From CAYWMD01 sp964458575 (GTDB lineage: Bacteria > Verrucomicrobiota > Verrucomicrobiia > Limisphaerales > JADLHS01), in the NCBI GenBank assembly GCA_964458575.1, contig CAYWMD010000002.1, positions 1 through 64,000 on the forward strand: a stretch of 64,000 bases of DNA, in the 5' to 3' direction. Positions 1 through 9,974 of the stretch are shown in pieces (positions within the stretch are counted from its first letter, which is position 1; each line of letters begins with the position of its first letter). The position numbers and the translations under genes are program-made. A model generated the notes under the pieces. That model saw only the letters and a program-made list of their open reading frames with translations, did not search any database and had not been told where the DNA came from.

Positions 1-1
1 G

Positions 2-3000
2 GGCGGGACGGTGGGGGCGGGTTTCAGTCCGGGCAAACTGGTGTTGGGCGGGGGTTTGAACCTGAGCGGGGCGACGAATGTGTGGGAACTGGCGTCGTTG
101 AAGGACGACGCCACCGGTGTGCCAGGGGTGGATTTCGATCAGATTGTGCTGACGGGCGGGGCGCTGGTGTTAAACGAGCAAAGCACGTTGGACATTCGGT
201 TCATTGACGCGGCGAGTGCGCCAGATGCGAACAACCCCTTCTGGCAGGAGCCGCACACCTGGACCGTGATTGCGCTCAACGGCGGCTTCAATCCGGGCGA
301 TGACAACTTTGGACTGATCGTGCCGGTGAACGTGGCGAGCAATGCGGCGGGGCAGTTCACGGTGGTGGCCAATGCGAGCGGCATCGTGCTCAATTTCACG
401 CCGGAGTTTGGTGGGCCGGGCAATTACATCTGGGACAATCAGGCGGGCAATCAGCTCTGGCAGGATGGGGTGAACTGGGGGATTTTGGGCAATCCGGATT
501 TCAATCAGGTGCCGACGCTGACGAATTTTGTGACGTTTCGTCGGAATTTTTCACCTGGCGGGGTGGTGAAGGTGGCCGGGGACGCCTTTGCGCGTGGGCT
601 GCGGCAGCAATTTTCACGGTTGCATCGGACGATCACGATTGAGGAGAGTCAGTTGGTGGATCGGACGTTGGAGTTGGCGGGGGATGGGATTGCTCTGATT
701 GATGGCGGGAATGCGGGAGTGGACTTCGCTCTGGACGGGTCGCCCAACGGGCATGGCGCGCGGTTGAAGTTGCAGATCGACGGGGTGGGGACAAATGGGA
801 CGGTGTTGAACAAGGCGACGACGTTGCGGGTGAGTTGCGATGTGTCGGGCGCGGGCGGGTTCGTGTTGAACGGAGGTGAGGACGGGCCGGGCCGGTTGAT
901 TTTGAGCGGGCAAAATTCGTACATCGGGCCGACGGTGGTGAACGCGGGGTTTGTGCTGGTGAACGGGTCGTTGGGTGCGGGGAGCGCGGTGGCAGTGAAC
1001 GGGGGCGGCATCCTGGGCGGGGACGGCGTGATCAACGGGCCGGTGGTGGTGGCGGCGGGGGGCGAGGTGTCGCCGGGCCAGTCCATCGGGAAGCTGACGG
1101 TGAACAACGATCTGACCTTGGGCGGGGATTTGGTGATCGAGGTGGACAAGCTGGCCCTCAATCCGCAACTCGCCACCAATGACCAAATCCAAGTGGGCGG
1201 GGTGTTGACGAACAGCGGGGCGGGGACGTTGCAGGTGTTCAATTACGGGCCGGTGCTGGAAACGGGGGATCGGTTTCAGATTTTCAACAAGGCGTTGTTG
1301 AACGGCGAGGCGATTCGAATTCTGTCGTCGGGGCGCGAGGTGTGGACGAACAAGCTGGCGGTGGATGGGAGCATCGAGGTGCTTTACGCCTCGAACACGC
1401 CGATTACGGGCGATCCGACAAGTGTGTTCACTTGGGATGGGAAGGTGGCGACGAGTCCGCCGTGGAAGGTGCCGATGTCGGTGGCGGCGAACTGGCTGGA
1501 GAATGTGGCCCCGGCGGCGGGGTCGTCGAACATCATGATTTTTCAGGGGGACATTTTGGTGCCGTGGAACTGGCCGTTTGTGGATGAGAGTTATGGGACG
1601 ACGATTTTGATTTTCAGCAACAACATTGTGTTGAATTCGATCAAGGTGCTGGCGGGGAGCAATACAACGGTGAACCTGGGGTCGTATGCGCGGCAGGATA
1701 CGGCGCAGCCTTGTTATTTCGGGATCACGGGGCCGGTGCCGATCGTGTGGGCGGGTTCGCCGGTTTACACGGTGATGAATGCTTATCATACGAACGCACT
1801 GGGCGGGGCGGCCTGCAACAGTCAGACGGATTTTCAGTGCATCGGCGGGCGGTTGGATATGTATGGGGTGTTGAAGGATGGGCCGGGGGCGAGCAGCCGG
1901 TTGGTGAAGAGCGGGCGTTATACGTTGAATATCACGGGGGATTTGTTGTTGGGTAATGATGCGAATACTTACAGCGGGGGGACAATGGTGAATGCGGGTT
2001 CGATCAAGTTGCAGAAGTTGCCGGGGATGGACGCGATTCCGGGAGATGTGGTGGTGAATGGGCACGGGTCGTTGGTGATGAATATTGTGGGCGGGGAGCA
2101 GATCGCGAACGGAGCGGTGGTGACCTTGAATGATTTCGGGTCGTTGCAACTGGGCGGTCAGCCGGAGTCGGTGCAAACGGTGGAGGGGGCGAGCGCCGGG
2201 GCGAGCGTGGTATTGGGCGCCAATGGGACGTTGACGGTCGCGCCGTTGGCGGGCACGACTTACAACACCGGCGGTTTGGGTGAGTCGGATTTCGCTGGCT
2301 CAATCAGCGGCACCGGCACGGTGCGCAAGAACGGGAGCGGCACTTACGGGATGTTGGGCGCGAACTCGGCGCGTTTCCTGACCGTGAACGCCGGCACGCT
2401 CAAGGTCAACGGCAACACCGGCACGGGCGCGGTGACGGTGAACACCGGCGGCACGTTGCTGGGCCGGGGCACAATCGCCGGTCCGGTGACCGTCGCCAAT
2501 GGCGGCACGATCAGCGCCGGATTCGGCGCGGGAGCGTTGACGTTGCCGGCGGGCTTGAACCTGAGCGCCGGTGGCAACGGCGCGACCAACGTCTGGGAAC
2601 TGGCGGCGTTGCGTGACAACGCCACGGGCGCGCCCGGCGTAGACTTTGACCGGATGACGGTAGCGGGCGGGAATCTGGTGCTGGGGTCGTCGGCGACGTT
2701 GGACATTCGCTTCACGGGTACCGCCAGCGACCCCGACGGCGGGGATCCGTTCTGGCAATTACCGCACACGTGGACCGTCATCGCCCTGGGCGGCGGCAAC
2801 AACCCAGGACCTTCCAACTTTGGCCGGATCAACCACGGCACCTACGCGGCGGGCCACTTCACCACGTCCGTCAGCGGCGGCAGCATCGTGCTGAACTATA
2901 TCCCCAGTGGCATGGTGAACCCGGCCACCGCTCTGCGCATTACTGACATCATTGGCGCCGGCACCGACAACGTGACTGTCTATTACACCAACACGATACC

Positions 3001-3643
3001 GGGGACCAACTACGTGCTGCTCTACAGTCCCGATCCGGGCGCGACCAACTGGTTTACCATCAGCAACCGAATCGCGACGGGCACCAGCGACTTCCAAGTT
3101 GACCAGGCCCCCGACGGCAGCCAGCGCTACTACCGCATCTCCACCGTGCTGGGCGCACCCCCGCCGCCGCCGGAGACGGGCTTGCGCATCATCGCCCTCA
3201 CCGGGGCCGGCACCAGCACCGTGACGGTGACCTACACCAACACGCTACCCGGCGGGATCTACCGGCTGCTCTACAACACCAACCTCAGCGCCACCAACTG
3301 GTACACCCTCGGCACCAAAATCGCCGCCGGCACCAGCGACCAGCAGACCGACAGCTCCGCGACCGGCGCCCAACGCTACTATCGCGTGGCGTATCTGGGC
3401 CAGGCGCCCAGTGCGGCCCTGCGCATCACGGACGTGAGCGGTGCGGGGACGGGCCAGGTGACCGTCACCTACAGCAACACCGTGGCCGGCTTGGATTATG
3501 TCCTGGCCAGCAGCACCAATCTGCTTACCACCAACTGGCAGATCATCGGTACCAAAACCGCCCTCACCACCACCGACACCCAGACCGATCCCACTCCCGT
3601 CACCGCCCAACGCTTCTACCGCGTCTTTTACGCCATACCCTGA
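2..3643 (+). CDS. Surface/secreted protein with autotransporter-associated beta-strand repeats, 5' end outside window
   Basis: The frame is open through the left edge, so the true N-terminus and signal peptide are not visible; about 1,213 residues are seen. The chain is rich in Gly, Asn, Val and Thr and carries repeats of the PATR type (autotransporter-associated beta strand), for example GGTLLGRGTIAGPVTVANGG near nt 2448 and related blocks near nt 900-1130. The C-terminus is not an autotransporter barrel. It is three consecutive modules of about 75 residues (nt about 2930-3162, 3178-3408, 3415-3640), each beginning with a (A/G)LRI block followed by GAGT and ending RYYR or RFYR. Such modules are common at the ends of secreted Verrucomicrobiota proteins. 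The protein is probably an exported adhesive or surface beta-helix. The bases before about 2250 are rich in G on the coding strand and those after it richer in C, so the gene may be a mosaic. Confidence 0.85.
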   Translation, partial: GGTVGAGFSPGKLVLGGGLNLSGATNVWELASLKDDATGVPGVDFDQIVLTGGALVLNEQSTLDIRFIDAASAPDANNPFWQEPHTWTVIALNGGFNPGDDNFGLIVPVNVASNAAGQFTVVANASGIVLNFTPEFGGPGNYIWDNQAGNQLWQDGVNWGILGNPDFNQVPTLTNFVTFRRNFSPGGVVKVAGDAFARGLRQQFSRLHRTITIEESQLVDRTLELAGDGIALIDGGNAGVDFALDGSPNGHGARLKLQIDGVGTNGTVLNKATTLRVSCDVSGAGGFVLNGGEDGPGRLILSGQNSYIGPTVVNAGFVLVNGSLGAGSAVAVNGGGILGGDGVINGPVVVAAGGEVSPGQSIGKLTVNNDLTLGGDLVIEVDKLALNPQLATNDQIQVGGVLTNSGAGTLQVFNYGPVLETGDRFQIFNKALLNGEAIRILSSGREVWTNKLAVDGSIEVLYASNTPITGDPTSVFTWDGKVATSPPWKVPMSVAANWLENVAPAAGSSNIMIFQGDILVPWNWPFVDESYGTTILIFSNNIVLNSIKVLAGSNTTVNLGSYARQDTAQPCYFGITGPVPIVWAGSPVYTVMNAYHTNALGGAACNSQTDFQCIGGRLDMYGVLKDGPGASSRLVKSGRYTLNITGDLLLGNDANTYSGGTMVNAGSIKLQKLPGMDAIPGDVVVNGHGSLVMNIVGGEQIANGAVVTLNDFGSLQLGGQPESVQTVEGASAGASVVLGANGTLTVAPLAGTTYNTGGLGESDFAGSISGTGTVRKNGSGTYGMLGANSARFLTVNAGTLKVNGNTGTGAVTVNTGGTLLGRGTIAGPVTVANGGTISAGFGAGALTLPAGLNLSAGGNGATNVWELAALRDNATGAPGVDFDRMTVAGGNLVLGSSATLDIRFTGTASDPDGGDPFWQLPHTWTVIALGGGNNPGPSNFGRINHGTYAAGHFTTSVSGGSIVLNYIPSGMVNPATALRITDIIGAGTDNVTVYYTNTIPGTNYVLLYSPDPGATNWFTISNRIATGTSDFQVDQAPDGSQRYYRISTVLGAPPPPPETGLRIIALTGAGTSTVTVTYTNTLPGGIYRLLYNTNLSATNWYTLGTKIAAGTSDQQTDSSATGAQRYYRVAYLGQAPSAALRITDVSGAGTGQVTVTYSNTVAGLDYVLASSTNLLTTNWQIIGTKTALTTTDTQTDPTPVTAQRFYRVFYAIP

Positions 3644-3729
3644 AACGGACAGGAGTTTTCCTTCGTTGACAATCGCGCGCAAATTGGTGCACTGGAGTTG
3701 ATGCGATTGCATTGGTTGAACTCCCGGTA

Positions 3730-4701
3730 ATGAACGCACTCATCCTTGCGCTGAATCCGTCCATTGACGCTGAATGGCAGGTGGAGGACGTGCTTTGGGA
3801 GGAAAAAAACAACGTCCGCTCCGAGCGCCGTTGGGCGGGTGGCAAAGGCATCAACGTCGCCCGCTGGCTGAAACATCTCGGGGGCCGGCCGCAGCTCGTG
3901 TTGCCGCTGGGCGGTGAAACGGGAAAAGAACTCGCCGCTTGCCTGCGTGACGAAAAGATTCCCGCACACATCGTTCGACTTCGTGAACCGACGCGCGTCA
4001 ACTTCATCATCACGACCAAGGCGGGACGGCAAATGCGTTTTAATCCACTTGGACCGAAACTTTCTCGACGCGAATGGAACGAGGTTTTGCGGTCTGTTGA
4101 GCGGTGGCTGCGAAGCCGCCGAAGCAAGCGGGCGGAAAAAATGCAACGACCAAACGTACGCCTTCATGTGCCGGCTGCCACCGGACGCGACGGATTGCTT
4201 ATCCTCTCCGGCAGCCTGCCGCGCGGCGTGGCGGTCAAGGCGTATGCCCAACTCGTCCGATTGGCGCATCGTTTCAGTGTGAGAACCCTGCTCGATTGCG
4301 ACGGGCCTGCCTTCGCCGCGGCGGTGAAGGCGCATCCGTTTCTCGTGAAACCCAACGAGCATGAACTGGCACAATGGTGGAAACGACCTCTGCGTTCCGA
4401 AGCGGGTATTCTGCGCGCTGCCGCCGCGTTATCGCGGCAGACGCGCGGCTGGGTTTTGGTTTCGCGGGGAGCAAAGCGGAGCTTGCTCGTCAATCACGCC
4501 GCGGGATTTCGGTGCTTTGCCGCGCCGCCACGGGTGAAGCCGCGCAATACGGTTGGTGCAGGTGACGCGATGCTCGCGGCGGTGGCTCGTCAGATTCAAC
4601 TGGAGCGACCTTCATTGCGGTGGTTGGACGTGGGTCTGCAGGTGGGTAGCAGCGCGACCACCTGTTCAGCCGGACGTCTGCCTGCTCAAAGGAGACGCTG
4701 A
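3730..4701 (+). CDS. PfkB-family sugar kinase (1-phosphofructokinase/tagatose-6-phosphate kinase-like)
   Basis: About 323 residues, a normal length for the family, in the cytoplasm. The N-terminal PfkB signature is visible as GGKGINVARWLKHLGG, then LSGSLPRGV in the middle and the C-terminal signature NTVGAGDAMLAA, whose Asp is the catalytic base. The segment VKPNEHELAQWW matches the usual VKPNxxE stretch. The LNPSID start of the mature fold and the GGKGINVA block point to the 1-phosphofructokinase/LacC branch, which phosphorylates ketohexose phosphates with ATP. The ATG at 3730 is preferred over an in-frame TTG at 3712 because the conserved fold starts right after it; no strong ribosome site is seen for either. 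It is flanked by two unrelated giant surface-protein genes, so context gives no substrate. Confidence 0.85.
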   Translation: MNALILALNPSIDAEWQVEDVLWEEKNNVRSERRWAGGKGINVARWLKHLGGRPQLVLPLGGETGKELAACLRDEKIPAHIVRLREPTRVNFIITTKAGRQMRFNPLGPKLSRREWNEVLRSVERWLRSRRSKRAEKMQRPNVRLHVPAATGRDGLLILSGSLPRGVAVKAYAQLVRLAHRFSVRTLLDCDGPAFAAAVKAHPFLVKPNEHELAQWWKRPLRSEAGILRAAAALSRQTRGWVLVSRGAKRSLLVNHAAGFRCFAAPPRVKPRNTVGAGDAMLAAVARQIQLERPSLRWLDVGLQVGSSATTCSAGRLPAQRRR

Positions 4702-4744
4702 TCATTGGCGGTTTCCTGTTCCTGCTAAACCGTCGCATTTGAAC

Positions 4745-4773
4745 TTGACAGGGAAGTTCGTGTTTTCCAAACT
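4745..4773 (+). promoter_or_regulatory. Possible sigma70-like promoter for the LamG protein gene
   Basis: A perfect TTGACA at 4745-4750 is followed after 17 bases by CAAACT (4768-4773), a poor -10 box with three of six consensus bases. It lies about 75 bases before the chosen ATG at 4849. The -35 match is good, the -10 weak, so this is only a candidate. Confidence 0.25.
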
Positions 4774-4848
4774 CAGCGAGGTATCCGGGAGATCGTGGAA
4801 GATTTCCTCCGATACTTACCGGCAGGTTACAAGCAAGAACGGAAGCAC

Positions 4849-7800
4849 ATGAAAATTGCATCACCACAAAGGTCGGTTCTGTTTACTCCTCTTTTCGCTG
4901 TTATCGCGATATCCGGATTCACCTTGGCGAACCTGGCTTCGGCGCAGACCAATTGTGCGACGGCGCCATCGGGACTGGTCAGTTGGTGGCGCGGACAAGG
5001 CACTGCCTTGGACGCAGCGGGGACGAACAACGGGACGCTGGTTGGGAACACGGGGTACGGACCCGGGCGGGTCGGCCAGGGATTGCTGCTGGATGGTGAT
5101 GCCGATGCCGTGACCCTGGGCAATCCTGTCAGTTTGCGGTTGCAGGATTTCACTATCGAGACTTGGATTAGACGGACCAGTGTGTTTCTTGTTTCGTTTA
5201 GCGGGAATGGTGTCGGGCAATTGTTTGCTTATGGCCAGAATGGGTACGGGCTTTACCTGGATCCCTTCGGAACTCCGGCCCTGACCAAAGTCGGCATCAG
5301 CGACGTAAAACCGGGGGCGAGCATCACCGACACCAATTTGCATCACCTGGCGGTCACCAAGTCCGGCAACACGGTCGTGTTTTACGTGGACGGGACGGCC
5401 TATCCGGCGGCTTCGTACAACCCAGGGTTCACCTTTACAACCTTGGCCGCGATTGGTGCGCGAGGGGATAATTCGGACAACAGCTTTTATGGTTTGATTG
5501 ACGAAATGTCGGTTTACAACCGCGCTTTGACGACCAACGAAATCCAGGCCATTTACAACGCCGGCGCTGACGGGAAATGCCTGACGCCCCCAACGATTCA
5601 AACGCAACCGCAGGACGCAACCGTGCTGGTTGGACAAGACGCCACTTTCAATGTAACCGCGACGGGCACGCCGCTGTTGAGCTACCAGTGGAAGTTCAAC
5701 AACACAGACCTCGCGGGAGCAACCGGCGCTTCGCTCATCGTGACAAACGCTCAGCTCACCAACGCGGGTAACTACTCGGTGGCCATGACCAACGACGCCG
5801 GCTTTGCGATCAGTTCCAATGCGGTGCTGACCGTGAGCACGTCGCCACCTTGTTCCACCCCGGTGGCCGGGTTGGTGGGCTGGTGGCGCGGGGAGACCAA
5901 TGGGTTGGATTCGGCGAGGACCAACAACGGAACGCTGGCGGGCAACACAACCTACGGGTTGGGCCGGGTCGCTCAGGGTTTTGTGTTCGATGGCACAAAC
6001 GATGCCGTGCAATTGGCCAACCAAGCCAGTTTGCAGTTGCAGGATCTCACCATCGAAGCATGGATCCGAAGAAGCAGCGCTTCGGCCGTGTCGTTTAGCG
6101 CGAATGGCATTGGGCAGTTGTTTGCCTATGGACAAAATGGCTATGGATTTTACCTGGACCCAACTGGAGTCCCAACCCTCACCAAGGTTGGTGTCACTGA
6201 TGTCAAACCGTCGGTAACCATCACCGACACCAATTTCCACCATGTAGCCGTCACCAAGTCCGGCAGCACAGTGGTATTTTACGTGGACGGAACGGCCTAC
6301 ACTGCGTCGGCCTACAATCCGGGATTCACGTTTACGACGTCGGTGGCGATCGGCGCCCGTGGAGACAATCTCGATAACAGCTTCTACGGTGTGATTGATG
6401 AGGTGAGCGTGTACAACCGGGCCCTGGCGTCGGGCGAAATTCAGGCGATCTACAGTGCCAATGCGTCCGGGAAATGCCTCATTCCCCCGACCATTGCCGT
6501 GCAACCGCAAAGCCAGACCAACCTGGTTGGGCAAACCGCCACATTTAATGTAACGGCGGTCGGCGCACAACCGTTAAGTTACCAGTGGAGCTTTAACGGG
6601 ACGAATATCGCGGGGGCGACAGCAACAACTTTGATGCTTGGGAACGTCCAGTTGACCAATGCCGGCATCTATTCGGTGCTTGTTTCAAACAGTGCCGGGA
6701 CGCTGGTCAGTTCCAACGCGGTGCTCACCGTGCTGACGTCGCCACCATGCGCCACGCCCGTGACGGGATTGGTGGGGTGGTGGCGTGCAGAAGGAAATGC
6801 CTTGGACTCGGTGGGAACCAACAACGGAACGCTTTCTGGGAACACCACCTACGGTCCAGCTCGAGTGGGACAGGGGTTTGTGTTCAACGGGACCGGAGCT
6901 GTTGTGAATCTGGGCAACCCCACCAACCTCCAAATTCAGGATTTGACAGTCGAAACCTGGATTCGTAGAGCCAGCACATCGGCGGCTTCGTTGAATGGCA
7001 ACGGCAACGGTCATATTTTTAGCTACGGCAACGGCGGATACGGCCTCTACATGGATCAAAACGGGGTACCCACCCTCAGCAAGGTCGGGGTAGATCAGGT
7101 TAAGCCCAGTGTGGCAATCACAGACACGAATCTGCACCATGTGGCGGTTACCAAATCCGGAAGTGCGGTGGTGTTCTATGTGGATGGGGTAGCGTATTCG
7201 GCGGCGGCCTACAACCCCGGATTTTCATTCTCGGCAAATTTATACATTGGAGGACTGGACAATAATTACTCCTTTTATGGGGTCGTGGACGAAGCAAGCG
7301 TTTACAATCGTGCGCTAACGATGATCGAAGTTCAGGCCATTTACAACGCTGGCACACAAGGAAAATGCCTGATTCCGCCGACAATTGTGCTGCACCCCCA
7401 GAGTCAAACCGTGTTTACGGGCCAAACTGTAAACTTCGTGTCAATCGCGACTGGATCGCAACCGATCAGCTACCAGTGGCGATTGAACGGTACAAACGTA
7501 GTCGGTGCCACCAACAGTTCACTCACTTTGACCAATATCCAACTCACCAGCGCTGGGACTTATTCCGTGTTTGCTTCCAATTCGGTCAGTACTGCGATCA
7601 GTTCGAATGCAGTTCTGATCGTGAACGTGGCGCCGCCTTGTGCGCCCCCGCCTTCCGGCTTGGTTGGTTGGTGGCGCGGCGAGGGGAATGCGCTGGACGA
7701 GGTCAGCGCCAACAACGGGACGCTTTCGGGGAACGTTACGTATGGGTCAGGTCGGGTGGGGCAAGCGTTTGTGTGCGATGGTAACAACGATCTGGTGACG

Positions 7801-9882
7801 GTTGGTAATCCCGCGAGCTTCCGGTTGCAAACGTTCACGATTGAAGCATGGATAAAACGGAGTAGCCCATCAACGGTTTCCTCTGGATCGTACGGGATCG
7901 CTGAGATCTTCGGTTACGGGCAGGGCGGTTATGGGCTTCTGATGCTGCCCGACGGGCATGTGGGTCTCAGTCTCATTGGAACCGATTCCGCGACGGCCGG
8001 ACCGGCGATAACCGATACCTTATTCCATCATGTGGCGGTAACCAAAACGGGTAGTGTGGTTACTGTCTTTATTGATGGGGTGGCTTATTCGGCGTCGGCT
8101 TACAACCCGACGTTCAGTTTTTCGACGGTGGCCGCAATAGGCGCGCGTGGCGACAACTTGGACAATAGTTTCATGGGGGCGATTGACGAGGTGGCGCTTT
8201 ATAACCGTGCGCTGGCCACCAATGAGATCCAAGCGATCTACAGTGCGGGTGTTTCAGGAAAATGCATCGTCCCGTTTGCTCCGTTCATTATCTCGCATCC
8301 AACGAACAGGACTGTGACCGTGGGTGGCACAGCGAATTTCAACGTCACGGCCGGCGGCACTACGCCAAGTTACCAATGGCGTTTCAACGGAACCAACATT
8401 GCTGGTGCTACTTCCACCACTCTTACACTGTCCAATGTCCAATTGAACCAAGCTGGCAGCTATTCAGTCGAGGTGACCAACTCTGCTGGAAAGGCTACGA
8501 GCAGCAACGCCACGTTGACCGTGACCTTCCCGACTGCGGTTGTCCGGGCGGGTGCAACGAATGTCATCAGCGGCCGGCCCGTGACCGTGCCCGTGACCCT
8601 CGCCGCCAACGGTAATGAAAACGGCTTGGGCTTCAGCCTGAATTTCAACACGCAGCGGCTGGCCTTTGCCAGCGCGAGCCTGGGCAGTGGCGCGGGCGGT
8701 GCCGTGCTGTTCGTCAACACCAGCATGACCACCACGGGCCGGCTGGGGGTGGCGATCGCCTATCCGCCTCAGATGTCGTTCACCTCGGGAACGCAAGAGG
8801 TGGTCAGAATCAATTTCAATACGCTCCCGTTGCTGGGCGTTTCCTCTGTGAACGCGACCAACAGCTTTGCCGACCAACCGGTGTTGCGCGAACTGTTTGA
8901 CCCGCAACTGCAGGCACTGCCGGTCAATTTTTCCAACGGGATCGTGACCCTCAATCCCACGGTGTTTGAGGGCGACGTTTTCCCGCGGCCCAATGGGAAT
9001 CAAACGGTGGCCGCCAGCGACTGGTCGCAGGCGGGCCGATTTGCGGCCCGGCTCGACACGGCGGCAACGGGTGCAGAATTTCAGCGGGCCGACGTGGCCC
9101 CGCGCGCAACGCTGGGTGACGGACAGATGAAGGCAACCGACTGGGTGCAAGTTGGCCGGTATCTCGCCGGATTGGATGTTCTGGCAGCCTTGGGCGGGCC
9201 GACAAACGAAACGATTGTCAGCTCCGGCAGTTCGCCCGTCAGCCGGCAACTCAGATTGTCGAGCACGAATGTGCTTCAGACGCAAAGCGCGAAGGTGTCG
9301 GTGCTGCTCGACGCGCAAGGTGATGAGAATGCAATTGGGTTCACCCTGGAGTTCGATGCGAGCGCCTTCGCGTTGGCCGATGTGAATCTGGGTGGCGGTG
9401 CGCCGGGGGCGAATTTGATCGCCAACACCAGTCAGGCTGGCGCAGGTCGAGTCGGGCTTGTGCTCGCGTTGCCGGCGGGCACCACGTTCGACGCGGGCTC
9501 GGCCGAATTGGTCCAGGTAAACCTCGTGGCTTCACCCGATGTGGTGGGACCGTTCCCAATCAGTTTGACCGACCAGATGGTGACGAGGTGCGCATCTGAC
9601 GCTCTGGCAGCCGAATTGCCGGTGAATTACGCCGACGGCGTCTTGACCGTCAAGCCAATCAACCCCAACCCGACTCTGCAAATTGCGCAATCAGACACGA
9701 ATGTCGTTCTGTCGTGGCCGCTTTGGGCGGCGGATTTCACGTTGCAGACGCTGACCGGCACCAATGGCGTGCAGGGGACGTGGAGCAATACATCGGTGAC
9801 GTTGCAGACCAACGGTTCCACGGTGTTTGTCAACTTGCCGATTGCTGCCGAATCGAAATATTTCCGGCTGTTCCATCCTTGA
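4849..9882 (+). CDS. Giant secreted protein: four LamG plus Ig-like pairs, two cohesin-like domains and a dockerin-like domain
   Basis: About 1,677 residues. The ATG at 4849 is chosen over an upstream in-frame GTG (4795) because it gives a clean signal peptide (MKIASPQRSVLF, hydrophobic core, LASAQ cut site) and has GGAAG just upstream. Four tandem units of about 295 residues follow, each a LamG/concanavalin-like domain (start GLVGWWRG or a close variant, end GKCL or GKCI) plus an Ig-like domain (YQW core, SNAVLTV end), at about residues 36-330, 334-628, 632-925 and 928-1225. Then come a cohesin-like domain (about 1227-1370), a dockerin-like stretch with two related helical segments SDWSQAGRFAARLD and TDWVQVGRYLAGLD (about 1372-1445), a second cohesin-like domain (about 1462-1602) and a C-terminal beta module ending KYFRLFHP. 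LamG domains usually bind glycans. No catalytic domain is seen, so a scaffold or adhesin is inferred. Confidence 0.88.
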   Translation: MKIASPQRSVLFTPLFAVIAISGFTLANLASAQTNCATAPSGLVSWWRGQGTALDAAGTNNGTLVGNTGYGPGRVGQGLLLDGDADAVTLGNPVSLRLQDFTIETWIRRTSVFLVSFSGNGVGQLFAYGQNGYGLYLDPFGTPALTKVGISDVKPGASITDTNLHHLAVTKSGNTVVFYVDGTAYPAASYNPGFTFTTLAAIGARGDNSDNSFYGLIDEMSVYNRALTTNEIQAIYNAGADGKCLTPPTIQTQPQDATVLVGQDATFNVTATGTPLLSYQWKFNNTDLAGATGASLIVTNAQLTNAGNYSVAMTNDAGFAISSNAVLTVSTSPPCSTPVAGLVGWWRGETNGLDSARTNNGTLAGNTTYGLGRVAQGFVFDGTNDAVQLANQASLQLQDLTIEAWIRRSSASAVSFSANGIGQLFAYGQNGYGFYLDPTGVPTLTKVGVTDVKPSVTITDTNFHHVAVTKSGSTVVFYVDGTAYTASAYNPGFTFTTSVAIGARGDNLDNSFYGVIDEVSVYNRALASGEIQAIYSANASGKCLIPPTIAVQPQSQTNLVGQTATFNVTAVGAQPLSYQWSFNGTNIAGATATTLMLGNVQLTNAGIYSVLVSNSAGTLVSSNAVLTVLTSPPCATPVTGLVGWWRAEGNALDSVGTNNGTLSGNTTYGPARVGQGFVFNGTGAVVNLGNPTNLQIQDLTVETWIRRASTSAASLNGNGNGHIFSYGNGGYGLYMDQNGVPTLSKVGVDQVKPSVAITDTNLHHVAVTKSGSAVVFYVDGVAYSAAAYNPGFSFSANLYIGGLDNNYSFYGVVDEASVYNRALTMIEVQAIYNAGTQGKCLIPPTIVLHPQSQTVFTGQTVNFVSIATGSQPISYQWRLNGTNVVGATNSSLTLTNIQLTSAGTYSVFASNSVSTAISSNAVLIVNVAPPCAPPPSGLVGWWRGEGNALDEVSANNGTLSGNVTYGSGRVGQAFVCDGNNDLVTVGNPASFRLQTFTIEAWIKRSSPSTVSSGSYGIAEIFGYGQGGYGLLMLPDGHVGLSLIGTDSATAGPAITDTLFHHVAVTKTGSVVTVFIDGVAYSASAYNPTFSFSTVAAIGARGDNLDNSFMGAIDEVALYNRALATNEIQAIYSAGVSGKCIVPFAPFIISHPTNRTVTVGGTANFNVTAGGTTPSYQWRFNGTNIAGATSTTLTLSNVQLNQAGSYSVEVTNSAGKATSSNATLTVTFPTAVVRAGATNVISGRPVTVPVTLAANGNENGLGFSLNFNTQRLAFASASLGSGAGGAVLFVNTSMTTTGRLGVAIAYPPQMSFTSGTQEVVRINFNTLPLLGVSSVNATNSFADQPVLRELFDPQLQALPVNFSNGIVTLNPTVFEGDVFPRPNGNQTVAASDWSQAGRFAARLDTAATGAEFQRADVAPRATLGDGQMKATDWVQVGRYLAGLDVLAALGGPTNETIVSSGSSPVSRQLRLSSTNVLQTQSAKVSVLLDAQGDENAIGFTLEFDASAFALADVNLGGGAPGANLIANTSQAGAGRVGLVLALPAGTTFDAGSAELVQVNLVASPDVVGPFPISLTDQMVTRCASDALAAELPVNYADGVLTVKPINPNPTLQIAQSDTNVVLSWPLWAADFTLQTLTGTNGVQGTWSNTSVTLQTNGSTVFVNLPIAAESKYFRLFHP

Positions 9883-9974
9883 TGATGGCGCACTGAACCT
9901 CTCGTGACACGAGTCTCGGCTTATGCCGCGACCGGATTGATAGTCACGACTTCGGTATCGCAATCACGCAAATA

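Noticed and set aside
614..2176. Long open frame on the minus strand opposite the beta-strand-repeat gene
   Set aside because: Arg/His/Pro-rich with no motif, a shadow of the biased codons of the real gene on the plus strand.
4861..6570. Minus-strand frame of about 570 codons opposite the LamG repeats
   Set aside because: No start context or homology; it mirrors the repeat units of the coding strand.
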